From positions 62,001-126,000 of the forward strand of contig CBDBMT010000002.1 in assembly GCA_965207585.1 (NCBI GenBank): a DNA stretch of 64,000 nucleotides, given 5' to 3'. Position 1 is the first letter of the stretch. Each line of letters opens with the position of its first letter. Position numbers and translations under genes: made by a program. The stretch comes from Bin87 sp965207585 (GTDB lineage: Bacteria > Chloroflexota > Dehalococcoidia > Lucifugimonadales > UBA3495). This document shows, in pieces, positions 48,905 through 58,492 of the stretch. The notes under the pieces were generated by a model that did no database searches, was not told the origin of the DNA, and was given only the letters and a program-made list of their open reading frames with translations.

Positions 48905-51339
48905 GCCGGCTCCTCAACCACGCGCATACCGCGCAGCATTCTTCGCCGGAGAAACTCCAGGCCAAAGCCCATGCCCAGCATGATCGCCCCGGCGACGATG
49001 AATGCCAGGGATTGACCCAGCAGCCCGAAGCCGAACTCGAAATAGCGGGTGAACAGCGTGATTGCGAAGGCGACCACCGCCAGGTTGATCAGGTCGCCGC
49101 GGTTCCAGCGGTATCCCGCCGCGACCAACGCCAGCACCGTGCCCAGCAGGGCGGCGTTGAGCGGGAGCCAGGTCCACTCCCAACCAAGCAGCAACCCCAA
49201 CCACGCAAAGACGCAAACTGCGCTCATTGCGGCGGCGGCCGACGTCTCCCAATGCAGTTGCCCCGGCGACGCTCTCACCGGAGAGAACTGTCTTCGATCC
49301 ACCACCCAAATCAGGATTCCTGCAACAATCGCGGCGCCCCACACTGTGCCGGCCAGGAACCAATACTCTCGCAGGAACGCGAGCGCAGAACCGGCCGCCA
49401 CTCCACCCGCCGGGGTCCAGGGATCGCTGTAGCTCATGGCATAGGCGCTGGCGATGGCTGCGGAGAGCCCGGCCAGATCCCAAACCCGCGAGTTGGTGCG
49501 GAGTTCTGCCGTCGCGGTTCCCGCCCAACGAACCTGGAGCCGCCCGGTGAGGAACACCAGCGCCGCAATCCCCAGGCCCACCGGCCCCAGCCACAATAGC
49601 AGGCCGTCCTTTGCCAAGATGTCTATCGCCGCGAAACATCGAATGGCCACGGAAAAAGCGAAGACCAGGCACGCGAAGTACGCCACGGATCGTTGCCAGC
49701 GCAGGTAGGCGTACCAGATCAACGCCGCGACGCCGGCCAGCAGCGCGAGGTTGAAAACCGCCCACGCCGCCGAAACCTGATATCCCAATCCCAGCCACAT
49801 GGCCAGGCCAAGAACCGCCATGGCCACGACGGCGCCGACTCGCCAGCCCGCATCTGCGTTGCCCGAACTTTCACGCTTCCACAGGGCAAATGAAGTCGCC
49901 AGCGCCACCAGGAGCCACGCAATGACCACCACGATCCAGTACTCGGCTGGCATCCAGGACCAGACTGGCGGTGTCTCCCAGCGCCAAAAGGTTCCGTAGC
50001 CCAGGACGTGGAGGGCGGAGGCAGCCAACGCCAGCCCAACCGCAGCCACGATCCGGACGTGCGACGCAACCAGGGACACGCTGCTAATCGCCAGGCTCCC
50101 GGCGAACAGACAAGCTCCAACCGTCAGCCCAGCTGCGGACAATAGGATGGGCGCGGCCACACTGTCCAAATCCACCAGGCTCACGAACCGCATTGCCACC
50201 AGCACCAGGAACGATGCGCTAGCGCCGGCCAACAGCAGGGGAGAACGAGCGGCGAAAGCCACTGACACAACGCCGCCGAAGGCGACGAGGTTGAACAGCC
50301 ACCACAGCCCAGGCTCAGGCCAGGCGAACCAGAGCCAGATGCAAGCCGCTGCAATCGACATCGTGGCCACAACGGCCGTGGGCGCAATGGGGCCTTCGTC
50401 CCGCCGGTCGCGGGAGTTCCACCAGAGAACGCCGGTCGCAGCCGCAGTCGTGGCGAAGCCCACGCCGGCCGTGATCCAATACTCGGCGGACAGCGCCGCC
50501 CAGGTGAGTTGCCCCACATCGACCCAAATGCTGGCAATCGTCATCGCATAAAAAGCTGCGAGACCAATCGCGAAACCCGGATAGCAGCAATACACCGCCA
50601 GGGGCCGCGTCCAGGCGAACCGCAACTGGAGCAAACCCAGGGCGACCACCGCAGCCGAAAGCGCCAGGGTCAACGGCGCCAGGAGCAAGAACGTTTCTGC
50701 GCCGTAGTATTCCAGCCACCACTGCGTCCGGAACCCCATGCTCAAAACGAGGAGGACCAAAGATACGCTCACCAACAGGCGGGATCGCACGACATAGCCC
50801 ATCGGCAGCACGCCCAGGAACCACGCGGTGGTCAAATTGGGATGATTTACGGGAACGTGGTAAATCTGCGCGATCAAGTGGATCGAGGCCCCGTAGGCCA
50901 GCGCTCCGACCACAAGCATGGCCACGCCAATGCGCGGATAGTCCAACCGGGCCAGGAGGAACCAGCCTGCGGTGTTGATCGCGGCCGTCAACGCCACCAG
51001 CATCGTGACGCGAGCCCAAACGGGGATAACATCCCAGTTCGCCGCGACGTAGATGATGATGCCCAGCCCGACGAGCAGGGCGCCCATCACGCCGATTATG
51101 GACACGGCCCGGCTGACGAGAGTGGTGCGCTCCGCCAGGCCGGCGCTTGGCGCGGCGCGGCTATCGGGCATGGGGTCCGCGCCGGCGAGCGCTCCGTCAG
51201 CAGGAGCCTCGTAACGGCCTAGGATTGCCTCGGCCTGTTCTGCCGAGATTATTCCGTCAAGTGCCCAAGCGTTGACCTCAGTTGCCAAGCGGCCGTGGAA
51301 TTCAGCATCGCCGTCCCCAGTGACTGGGCCGAATGCCAT
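48901..51339 (-). CDS. DUF2157 large polytopic membrane protein
   Basis: An 812-residue protein with a soluble N-terminal region (LDGIISAEQAEAILGRYE, the DUF2157 mark), then about 18-20 hydrophobic helices. IIIYVAANWDVIPVWAR and YGASIHLIAQIYH are DUF2157 signatures. It starts after AAAGGAGCCTG. Members pair with GDYXXLXY proteins; transport or sensing has been suggested but not shown. Confidence 0.85.
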   Translation of the reverse strand: MAFGPVTGDGDAEFHGRLATEVNAWALDGIISAEQAEAILGRYEAPADGALAGADPMPDSRAAPSAGLAERTTLVSRAVSIIGVMGALLVGLGIIIYVAANWDVIPVWARVTMLVALTAAINTAGWFLLARLDYPRIGVAMLVVGALAYGASIHLIAQIYHVPVNHPNLTTAWFLGVLPMGYVVRSRLLVSVSLVLLVLSMGFRTQWWLEYYGAETFLLLAPLTLALSAAVVALGLLQLRFAWTRPLAVYCCYPGFAIGLAAFYAMTIASIWVDVGQLTWAALSAEYWITAGVGFATTAAATGVLWWNSRDRRDEGPIAPTAVVATMSIAAACIWLWFAWPEPGLWWLFNLVAFGGVVSVAFAARSPLLLAGASASFLVLVAMRFVSLVDLDSVAAPILLSAAGLTVGACLFAGSLAISSVSLVASHVRIVAAVGLALAASALHVLGYGTFWRWETPPVWSWMPAEYWIVVVIAWLLVALATSFALWKRESSGNADAGWRVGAVVAMAVLGLAMWLGLGYQVSAAWAVFNLALLAGVAALIWYAYLRWQRSVAYFACLVFAFSVAIRCFAAIDILAKDGLLLWLGPVGLGIAALVFLTGRLQVRWAGTATAELRTNSRVWDLAGLSAAIASAYAMSYSDPWTPAGGVAAGSALAFLREYWFLAGTVWGAAIVAGILIWVVDRRQFSPVRASPGQLHWETSAAAAMSAVCVFAWLGLLLGWEWTWLPLNAALLGTVLALVAAGYRWNRGDLINLAVVAFAITLFTRYFEFGFGLLGQSLAFIVAGAIMLGMGFGLEFLRRRMLRGMRVVEEPA

Positions 51340-51429
51340 CAGGCTCCTTTCACACGAGGTCTGGCGCGAGATCTGTCAAACGGCGACGCGCTTGTCAGCG
51401 TCCCAAAAGGGCCGCAACGCAGATGCGCC

Positions 51430-52317
51430 TCAATCAGCCGCCACTGCGCCATCGGCCACGGCATACCCAGCGTCCCGCTCCAGCATCTGGGACAAGCCCA
51501 TGAGCTCAAAGGCATCGGTGAGTGGCGTCATTTCCCCGACCAGGTGCTCGGTGGTGCCGGTGGCCTTGAGTTCGGCCATGACCCGAGCCACGGTGTGCGC
51601 CACGGACATGAAGGCGCTGCCGGGGAAGATAACCATCTTGAATCCTAATTTTTCCAGTTCGGCCACGTTGAGCAACGGGGACTTGCCGGTCTCCACGAAG
51701 TTGTACAACAGCGGAACCGAGGTGCGGGCAACCACCTCGGCCGCTTCTTCGGCGGAACGGATGGCCTCGACGAACAGCGCGTCCGCCCCGGCCTCCGTGA
51801 AGGCGGCGCAGCGGCGCATGGTGTCGTCCCAGCCAGTCACCGCCAGCGCGTCGGTGCGCACGATGATGGTGAAATCGTCATCGGTGCGCGCGTCCACGGC
51901 GGCATGGATTTTCTGCACCATCTCGTCGATGGTCACCACCCGCTTGTCTTCCAGGTGGCCGCAGCGCTTGGGGAACTGCTGGTCCTCGATGTGGACCGCC
52001 GCGACGCCGGTGCGTTCGTACTCGCGAATGGTGCGGCGCACGTTCATGGTGCCGCCGTAGCCGGTGTCGGCGTCGGCGATAACCGGCACGTCAACGGTGG
52101 AGGCGATGGATGCTGCGTTGGCCAGCATCTCAGTGGCCGTGGCCAGCGCCAGGTCAGGGTAGCCGATGCGGGCCACCGAGGTTCCGGCTCCGGTCATGTA
52201 CACGGCCGGAAAACCGGTCCGTTCGATGATGGCGGCGGTGAGGCAGTCATAAGCGCCAGGGGCAGTGATGATCCCAGGCTCGGCAAGTAATTGTCGGAAG
52301 CGGGTGGTGGCCTTCAT
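51430..52317 (-). CDS. Isocitrate lyase/phosphoenolpyruvate mutase family protein
   Basis: A 295-residue TIM barrel. APGAYDCLTA, VIADADTGYGG and the catalytic KRCGH (in FPKRCGHLEDK) place it with 2-methylisocitrate lyase, oxaloacetate decarboxylase and carboxyvinyl-phosphonate phosphorylmutase. The exact substrate cannot be decided. The start follows CGGAGGACT. It lies 30 bases downstream of fabG. Confidence 0.88.
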   Translation of the reverse strand: MKATTRFRQLLAEPGIITAPGAYDCLTAAIIERTGFPAVYMTGAGTSVARIGYPDLALATATEMLANAASIASTVDVPVIADADTGYGGTMNVRRTIREYERTGVAAVHIEDQQFPKRCGHLEDKRVVTIDEMVQKIHAAVDARTDDDFTIIVRTDALAVTGWDDTMRRCAAFTEAGADALFVEAIRSAEEAAEVVARTSVPLLYNFVETGKSPLLNVAELEKLGFKMVIFPGSAFMSVAHTVARVMAELKATGTTEHLVGEMTPLTDAFELMGLSQMLERDAGYAVADGAVAAD

Positions 52318-52346
52318 CACAGAGTCCTCCGTTCCATTTGGCGGGT

Positions 52347-53111
52347 TTATGCGGTCAACCCTCCGTCGATGGTCAGCGTCTGACCATTGACGTAGCCGGC
52401 CCCCGGGCTCACCAGGTAAAGAACGGCCGAGGCTACATCCTCGGCGGCCCCGAAACGGCCGGCCGGGATGCGCGAGAGCACTTGGCTGCGCTGGTCGTCG
52501 GTCATGCCGGCAGTCATCCCGCCGTCATCGCCGACCTCGATGAAACCCGGGGCGACCGCGTTCACCGTGATGCTGCGGCTGGCCACTTCCCGCGCCATGG
52601 CTTTCGTGAATCCGATTTGCCCGGCCTTGGACGCGGCGTAGTTGGCCTGCCCCGGGTTGCCGGTGAGCCCCACCACCGAGGAGATGTTGACGACGCGCCC
52701 GTACCGTTGGCGAAGCATCAACGGGATGGCAAAACGGGTGGCCAGGAACGTGCCGCGCAGGTTCACCGTGAGCACGTCATCCCAATCCGCGGCGGTCATG
52801 CGCAGCATGAGCCGGTCGCGATTGACGCCGGCGTTGTTGACCAGGATGTCCAACCGACCCAACCGGTCGGCGGTGGTTTTCACCACGGCCTCCGCGGTGT
52901 TTTCGTCGGAAACATCACCGGGCACGCGCAAGGCCTCTCCGCCGGCGGCGCGGATCTGGTCAATAACAGCATCCGCCGCGTCGGCATTAGTGCGGTAGTT
53001 GATGCCGACGGACGCACCGGCGGCGGCAAGTCGGGCCGCGATCACGGCGCCGATGCCCCGGGACGAACCGGTAATGAGGGCGACTTGACCGCTCAAATCA
53101 ATCGTGTACAT
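52347..53111 (-). CDS. fabG: 3-oxoacyl-ACP reductase FabG
   Basis: A 254-residue classical SDR with TGSSRGIG (14-21), LVNNAG, and the Ser-Tyr-Lys set in NISSVVGLTGN and YAASK. Its position downstream of plsX and the dehydratases supports a fatty-acid synthesis role: it reduces 3-oxoacyl-ACP with NADPH. Confidence 0.9.
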   Translation of the reverse strand: MYTIDLSGQVALITGSSRGIGAVIAARLAAAGASVGINYRTNADAADAVIDQIRAAGGEALRVPGDVSDENTAEAVVKTTADRLGRLDILVNNAGVNRDRLMLRMTAADWDDVLTVNLRGTFLATRFAIPLMLRQRYGRVVNISSVVGLTGNPGQANYAASKAGQIGFTKAMAREVASRSITVNAVAPGFIEVGDDGGMTAGMTDDQRSQVLSRIPAGRFGAAEDVASAVLYLVSPGAGYVNGQTLTIDGGLTA

Positions 53112-53129
53112 AGTTGAACACCCAATCCT

Positions 53130-54161
53130 TCACGTCTTGCGCGCGACGGCACGATGCAATTCAGCCAACTCCTGCCGGAACCCTTCCACCAACTCCAGCC
53201 GATGGCACAGCAAGCCGGTATTGATCGCGCCGGCGACGCCGGTGGCGGTGGACGAGCCGTGACCGATCATGACCAGGCCGTCAACGCCAAAGAGCGGTCC
53301 GCCCATGGTGCGCGGCAGGTTCATGGTGGTCCACAACGCTTCACCGATTTGCTGGACCTGCTCATTCGGCAGGACGGCCGACAGGCGCTGATGGAGATAC
53401 GGGACCAGCGCGGAACCCAGACCTTCCGCGAACTTGATCAGGATGTTGCCGATGAACCCGTCGCACACGATGACATCCGCCTTGCCGGTGAAAAAGTCCA
53501 TCCCTTCCACGTTGCCCACGAAGTTCAGATGGCTCTCTCGAAAAAGGGCGTGGCTCTCCTGCACCTGGCGATTGCCTTTTGACGACTCTTCACCCACGCT
53601 GAGCAGGGCGACGCGAGGGTTCTCGATGCCCAGGCGACGGCGGGAAAAGGCAACCCCCAGCGCGGCAAAGCTCAGCAGCAGCGACGGGCGGCAATCCACG
53701 TTGCTGCCCAGATCGACCACGGTGGTGTTTGGCGCGACGCCAAGGAAGTTGCCGCCGATGCAGGGCCGCTCCAATCCCTCCAGCAGACCCAACGCCATCA
53801 CCGCCGTGGCCATGGTGGCTCCGGTCGAGCCCATGGACACCACCATGTCGGCCGCGCCTTGCTGAACCAGGCCCATGGAAACGGCGATTGAGGATTTCGG
53901 TTTACGTCGCAGGGCAGCTACGGGATGCTCATCGTCCTCAACCTTCCCCTCCGAGGAGACTACCGAAACGGCTCGGCCGGTAAGGTCGTGACCGGACAAC
54001 TCGGCCTGCACGGCATCGTGATCACCCACCAAGATGACGGTCAATTCGGGATGGGCATCCAGGGCCGCCAGGACACCGGGAACCGTCTCCGGCGGACCAA
54101 AGTCCCCACCCATCGCATCCACCGCGACGCGTACCCGTGGCATGTCTCCGTTCGTGCTCAT
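53130..54161 (-). CDS. plsX: Phosphate acyltransferase PlsX
   Basis: A 343-residue protein with VAVDAMGGDFGP, EDDEHPVAALRRKPKSS and the LGSNVDC motif, all PlsX signatures. PlsX makes acyl-phosphate from acyl-ACP for phosphatidic acid synthesis. It overlaps the dehydratase stop by 4 bases. Confidence 0.95.
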   Translation of the reverse strand: MSTNGDMPRVRVAVDAMGGDFGPPETVPGVLAALDAHPELTVILVGDHDAVQAELSGHDLTGRAVSVVSSEGKVEDDEHPVAALRRKPKSSIAVSMGLVQQGAADMVVSMGSTGATMATAVMALGLLEGLERPCIGGNFLGVAPNTTVVDLGSNVDCRPSLLLSFAALGVAFSRRRLGIENPRVALLSVGEESSKGNRQVQESHALFRESHLNFVGNVEGMDFFTGKADVIVCDGFIGNILIKFAEGLGSALVPYLHQRLSAVLPNEQVQQIGEALWTTMNLPRTMGGPLFGVDGLVMIGHGSSTATGVAGAINTGLLCHRLELVEGFRQELAELHRAVARKT

Positions 54162-54622
54162 TGCGCATTTTCCCTCGTATCCGCCGAGCCTACCACGACG
54201 GTCGCCGATCCGGTGATGATCCTGTTTCCATTATCAACGTTCAGGAGCTCTACATTGCAAGTCAAGCGGCTGCCATCGGCGACCGATTCGCTCCTAGTCA
54301 CCGAGCCGACGGCTTCCAAAAGGTCTCCGGGATATGCCGCGCCACGGAACCGGACGCGCAGGCTGCCTGACCGCAGCCAGCAGGAACCGTACTCGCCCGC
54401 CATCATCTCGGAGATCATAGCCAAAGTCAGCATGCCGTGGGCGATCACGCCCTCGAAACGAGTGGACGCCGCGAACGCATCGTCATGGTGGATCCGGTTG
54501 TGGTCTCCGGAAGCCGATCGGTAGGCATCGATGTTCTCTCGATTGACGGCACGTCGCACCGGAGTGATCGCGTAGCCCACGCCGAATTGCGATGGCGCGT
54601 GTGTTGAAGCGTCAGCAGGCAT
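54158..54622 (-). CDS. MaoC-like dehydratase, catalytic subunit type
   Basis: A 154-residue hot-dog fold protein. The hydratase-2 motif is SGDHNRIHHDD with the D40/H45 dyad, and FEGVIAHGML follows. It is likely the catalytic subunit of a HadB-like 3-hydroxyacyl-ACP dehydratase whose partner is encoded just upstream. Confidence 0.87.
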   Translation of the reverse strand: MPADASTHAPSQFGVGYAITPVRRAVNRENIDAYRSASGDHNRIHHDDAFAASTRFEGVIAHGMLTLAMISEMMAGEYGSCWLRSGSLRVRFRGAAYPGDLLEAVGSVTRSESVADGSRLTCNVELLNVDNGNRIITGSATVVVGSADTRENAQ

Positions 54623-54633
54623 ATCTGCTCTGT

Positions 54634-55023
54634 CTATGCGTCGCTCTCATTCGCGGGAAGCAGCACCGTGGTGCGACCGTTCATTAAATCCGATCCGGTG
54701 GGTTCGTCAGAGACCGTGTAGTTGACAGTGAGAAATCGCATTCCGCCGCGCTCGCGAACCGGTTCAACACGGGCCACCGCAGAAACTGTGGAACCAACGC
54801 GCAGCGCGTCCACGGTCTCCAGGTCCTGCAGGCTATGGATCGCGCCGTCAGGCAGCGACAAGCGTTCCAACAACAAGGCGACAACCCGGGCAGCAAGCAT
54901 GATTGGAGGAGCGCATTGCGAGTCCATGTACAGCGGTAAATTATCGCTGACGGCTGAAAGGTATTCGCGGACCGCTTCGGAGGTAATATCCCAGGAGCCC
55001 AGTCTGATCGCGTTATCTTGCAA
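54634..55023 (-). CDS. MaoC-type dehydratase, N-terminal (non-catalytic) subunit
   Basis: A 129-residue hot-dog protein with VREYLSAVSDNLPLYMD and APPIMLAARVVALLLE, as in FAS1-type or HadA-like dehydratase subunits, and without the D/H dyad. The start is TTG, preceded by GGGGAAGAG; it agrees with a promoter whose start lies about 45 bases upstream, whereas longer readings would begin before the promoter. It forms the pair with the next gene. Confidence 0.75.
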   Translation of the reverse strand: MQDNAIRLGSWDITSEAVREYLSAVSDNLPLYMDSQCAPPIMLAARVVALLLERLSLPDGAIHSLQDLETVDALRVGSTVSAVARVEPVRERGGMRFLTVNYTVSDEPTGSDLMNGRTTVLLPANESDA

Positions 55024-55073
55024 TGCTCTTCCCCTGACCGACCATGCGGCTGGGTCCGCCCCACGATGCAAAC

Positions 55074-55102
55074 AATATACACGGGCCGGCCGAGACCGAC
55101 AA
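55074..55102 (-). promoter_or_regulatory. Promoter of the fatty-acid operon
   Basis: On the minus strand TTGTCG and TATATT are separated by exactly 17 bases. The predicted leader to the dehydratase TTG is about 45 bases. Confidence 0.6.
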
Positions 55103-55284
55103 CGCGCTAACCGACCGTTGTCGTAGCATCGAAGTCCATGAGCCAACGCGCGCGCTTTCAAATGATTGGGCCCTGATCTTTTGGTGTAATATGATCGCCA
55201 AGTTCCAGCATTTTGACATGGATAGTTTCCCAGCGCCGATTGGCTCCCCGTTGACGTGCCAGGCGCAAAGCAAAGGATTTCGCA

Positions 55285-56697
55285 GTGGCTGACCAGATTC
55301 TATCAACCTTGCTCTCCATTCCGGGCTGCGATCCGAAGCAGGCTTCGCGAGTTTCGTTTACTGGAGGGGTCGACCCGATCCTGCCCACTCCTTTCCGTAT
55401 CGGGGAAGCTGCCGCCGCGAGCCTGGCTGCGGTCGGACTGGCCGTCTCCGATCTGTGGGAGACGCGGACGGGACGACGCCAGGATATCGCGGTGGACTCC
55501 AGGCAGGCTACGGCATCGTTGCGCAGCAGCCGGTACATGACCCTCAATGGAGCGCCGGCCGCTGGAGAGCGGCCATCAGTAATGGGCGTGTACCCTGCCA
55601 AAAATGGCAGGTGGAGCTACTTGCACTGCAACTTTCCGAATCACCGGGAAGCGGCGTTGAGCGTATTGGGCGTGCCGGAAGACCGGGAAGCCGTGCGACA
55701 AGCGGTGGCAAACTGGGACGCCCTGGAACTGGAGGAGGCGATCATCGCCGCCCGAGGAGCCGGCGGCATGGTGCGGTCCATGGACGAGTGGGCGCAGCAT
55801 CCGCAGTCGGCCGCCGTGGCGTCTTTGCCCCTGCTCGAAATCGACAAGATCGCCGACGGCCCGCCGGAACCGTTGCCCGAAGGTTCCCGCCCACTTTCGG
55901 GGATACGCGTTCTGGATCTAACCCGCGTTCTGGCCGGACCAACTTGCGCCCGCACGTTGGCAGAGCACGGCGCGGACGTTATGAAAGTGACGGCCGAGCA
56001 CCTGCCCAGCAGCGAAGCCCAGGAATTCGACACCGGACACGGCAAGTTGTCCACGCGCCTGGATCTCAGGGACGAGCAAGACCTCGAGACGATGCGTCAT
56101 CTAGTCAGCCAGGCCGATGTGTTCTCCCAAGGCTACCGTCCCGGGACCCTGGCGCAACGCGGCCTCGCACCGGAAGACCTGGCGAAGCTCCGGCCAGGCA
56201 TCGTCTGCGTCTCTTTGTCAGCTTTCGGGCGCATCGGACCGTGGGCTGACCGCCGCGGCTTCGATACGGTAGTCCAGACCGTCAGCGGCATCACTGACCG
56301 GCAGGGACAGTTGTTCCCAGGGGCCGAACCGGGACCGCAGTTCTATCCGGTGTCCGCAATCGATTACCTGACCGGATATCTGATGGCCTACGGCGCGCTG
56401 ACCGCCCTGGCGCGCCGCGCCCGGGAAGGCGGAAGCTGGCTCGTCAGGATTTCCCTGGCGCAAACCGGCAAATGGCTTGTCGACCGGGGACAAGTGCCAG
56501 AGGCCGAGCTAATTGATGTAGCGCCGGATTTCAAAGCCGACGAGATCAGTCGGTGGTGTACCACCAGCCAGGTGCCGGCGGGACAACTGACGCATCTGGC
56601 GCCGACGTTGCAGCTTTCCGAAACGCAACCGTACTGGGCAAGGCCCACGGTGCCGCTGGGGTATCATGACCCGGTGTGGCCGGAGCGGGTGGCATGA
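55285..56697 (+). CDS. CaiB/BaiF-type (family III) CoA-transferase
   Basis: A 470-residue protein with RVLDLTRVLAGPTCARTLAEHGADVMKV, LSAFGRIGPWADRRGFDTVVQ and SAIDYLTGYLMAYGALTALARR, the core of family III CoA-transferases. A long N-terminal region (1-200) resembles a second, decayed copy of the fold. The canonical catalytic aspartate cannot be identified with certainty. The start is GTG after AAAGGATTTCGCA. Confidence 0.85.
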   Translation: MADQILSTLLSIPGCDPKQASRVSFTGGVDPILPTPFRIGEAAAASLAAVGLAVSDLWETRTGRRQDIAVDSRQATASLRSSRYMTLNGAPAAGERPSVMGVYPAKNGRWSYLHCNFPNHREAALSVLGVPEDREAVRQAVANWDALELEEAIIAARGAGGMVRSMDEWAQHPQSAAVASLPLLEIDKIADGPPEPLPEGSRPLSGIRVLDLTRVLAGPTCARTLAEHGADVMKVTAEHLPSSEAQEFDTGHGKLSTRLDLRDEQDLETMRHLVSQADVFSQGYRPGTLAQRGLAPEDLAKLRPGIVCVSLSAFGRIGPWADRRGFDTVVQTVSGITDRQGQLFPGAEPGPQFYPVSAIDYLTGYLMAYGALTALARRAREGGSWLVRISLAQTGKWLVDRGQVPEAELIDVAPDFKADEISRWCTTSQVPAGQLTHLAPTLQLSETQPYWARPTVPLGYHDPVWPERVA

Positions 56698-56801
56698 TCC
56701 TTCAGCGACCCTAATCCTTGACGGTCGTGACGCAGCGCGGCGGAGGATGTGTTCTCACATGTCTGTTGGGAGCGTCGCCAGTTTACCGAAGTACAGGCGT
56801 C

Positions 56802-57248
56802 TTACATCACTGAGATCGCGTCCGCGTATTCGCTGCTAAGGGTAACGCGGCGGTCCTTGGTGGTAAGCAGGGTAGCGTTGGCCGTCGCCGCATTGCGCCT
56901 GAGGGCAGCAGAGATGGAACGCCGCGCGCCGATCAGGCCGTAGCGGTCCAGATCGAGCTGGCTGTAAATTTCGTCGATGTGCATCTGATGGTCTGGGGCG
57001 CGTATCAGCGCGTCCAACAAGCGCTGCGCGTCCGCGGATACGTTGTTGCGTGTGTCCCGCGCAGTGGCGGCCGACCAGGTGTGTGCGTGCGGCGCGGCGG
57101 TGACAGTATCCATGGTCGCGCCGTTGGCAACCTCCGGCGTTTCCAATGCGACTGGTGCTTGGCCTACTTCCTGTTGCTTTGCCAGGGAACGGATAACCGA
57201 GATCACCTCCTGACTGTCGCCGGAGATGTTGAGCGTGACGGTAGCCAT
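56802..57248 (-). CDS. Hypothetical protein with winged-helix-like C-terminus
   Basis: A 148-residue protein starting MATVTLNISGDSQEVISVI, which is strand-rich, then an Ala/Thr-rich linker and a C-terminal part (about 95-148) with helices AQRLLDALIRAPD, IDEIYSQLDLDRYGLIGA and ISAALRRNAA, like a winged helix. I do not recognise the family. AGAGGATGG precedes the ATG. Confidence 0.55.
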   Translation of the reverse strand: MATVTLNISGDSQEVISVIRSLAKQQEVGQAPVALETPEVANGATMDTVTAAPHAHTWSAATARDTRNNVSADAQRLLDALIRAPDHQMHIDEIYSQLDLDRYGLIGARRSISAALRRNAATANATLLTTKDRRVTLSSEYADAISVM

Positions 57249-57372
57249 TGCTGTCCATCCTCTGAATGAGTGCTGGGAGTAAAATCTGCGAAAATCTTCA
57301 TGCGCGATCAACCCTGATCGCGATAGAGTCGGCACAACGCCGCAAGGGAACTGGATGCACGTTCGGCTGCGC

Positions 57373-57399
57373 ATTATAATCAGATATTGCGCGAGTTGC
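57373..57399 (-). promoter_or_regulatory. Possible promoter of the winged-helix-like gene
   Basis: A perfect TATAAT (palindromic ATTATAAT) lies on the minus strand; the best -35 is TTGGGC at a 19-base spacing. The match is weak upstream and the call tentative. Confidence 0.35.
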
Positions 57400-57445
57400 C
57401 CAATATCGTTGCGAAACCGGAAAATGCGCTGAACGGAATTCACTC

Positions 57446-57478
57446 AAAAAGCAGGGGCGGCTGTATAGCCGCCCCTGC
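57446..57478 (-). terminator. GGGGCGG-type terminator after the second NHL gene
   Basis: GCAGGGGCGGCT and AGCCGCCCCTGC form a 12-bp perfect stem around GTAT. On the minus strand TTTTT follows directly. It is the strongest member of the shared-stem terminator set. Confidence 0.88.
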
Positions 57479-57498
57479 ACAATTTGCAGGTGTGCCGG

Positions 57499-58419
57499 CT
57501 AATCCTTGCGGGTGTACTTCACCACCGTGCGACCGGTGCTTCCCTCATAGGGCTCAACCACGTAAAGATCTTTCTGGCTGTCGACCCAAACGCCGTGGCA
57601 GCTGCGGTGCGTCAGGTCGCCCCACTGGGCCAGCCGCCCTCCATTCGCATCGAGGATACTGAGCATGCCGCCGTTGTGCTCCGCCACGTAAGCCACGTCA
57701 TCGTCATCAATGCAGATGACGGCAGGACCGATGAGTTTGCTGGGCCAGTCGGTCACGTGCGTGCCGTCCTGATTGAAGACTTGGACACGGTCGTTTTCGC
57801 GGTCAGCGATCAAAAGATTGCCCTGGCGGTTGATCCAGGCGCCATGGGGCAGGTTGAATTGGCCAGGACCCGCGCCCGGCTCGCCCCACGAGAAGATGTG
57901 CTCGCCGGTGGGCGTGAACTTGTGCACCCGGGCGTTGGCGTAACCGTCGGCGATGTAGATCTCGCCGGCGTCGTTGAGGGCGATGCCGGCCGGCATGTTG
58001 AACGGATCGGCGCCGCGCACCACCTGGTGCCACGAGTTGGAATCGAAAGCGGTGTTGTCCGCTCCGGTGTCGGAGCGGAAGCCGTACTCGCCGATGGTCA
58101 TGACCAGCTCACCGTCCTTGGTGAGCTTGAAAATCTGGCCCATGTTGCGGTCCACGAGCCACACGTAACCCCACTGGTCGATGATGATGGCATGGGGGAA
58201 CTCGAACATCCCGGCGCCCCAGGACTTGATGAACTTGCCCTCCCGGTCGAAAATCATGATCGGGTGCTCGGGATTGCGGTTGAAGCAATAGACGCGGTCC
58301 TCGTCGTCGCCGAAAACTGCCGCCGCCGGCATTGGAATGCCATCGGGCGCCTGCGCCCAGTTGCGATCAAATTCGTAAGTGTGCGCGCCGTTGCCGACGA
58401 CATTGGTGGCAGTGGTCAT
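57499..58419 (-). CDS. NHL-repeat beta-propeller protein (second paralogue)
   Basis: A 306-residue propeller with blades such as GEIYIADGYANARVHKF, GNLLIADRENDRVQVF and GMFEFPHAIIIDQWGYVWLVDR. It is related to the NHL protein near 11 kb over most of its length. Start ATG follows GGAGGCTCAA. No signal peptide is visible. It probably binds or lyases a small substrate, unknown. Confidence 0.82.
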   Translation of the reverse strand: MTTATNVVGNGAHTYEFDRNWAQAPDGIPMPAAAVFGDDEDRVYCFNRNPEHPIMIFDREGKFIKSWGAGMFEFPHAIIIDQWGYVWLVDRNMGQIFKLTKDGELVMTIGEYGFRSDTGADNTAFDSNSWHQVVRGADPFNMPAGIALNDAGEIYIADGYANARVHKFTPTGEHIFSWGEPGAGPGQFNLPHGAWINRQGNLLIADRENDRVQVFNQDGTHVTDWPSKLIGPAVICIDDDDVAYVAEHNGGMLSILDANGGRLAQWGDLTHRSCHGVWVDSQKDLYVVEPYEGSTGRTVVKYTRKD

Positions 58420-58492
58420 TTGAGCCTCCTCATTGTCATTGCGTGTGGCGATACCTTGGGTTCAGCCTTGTTTTACCACAATTTGATGCAGG

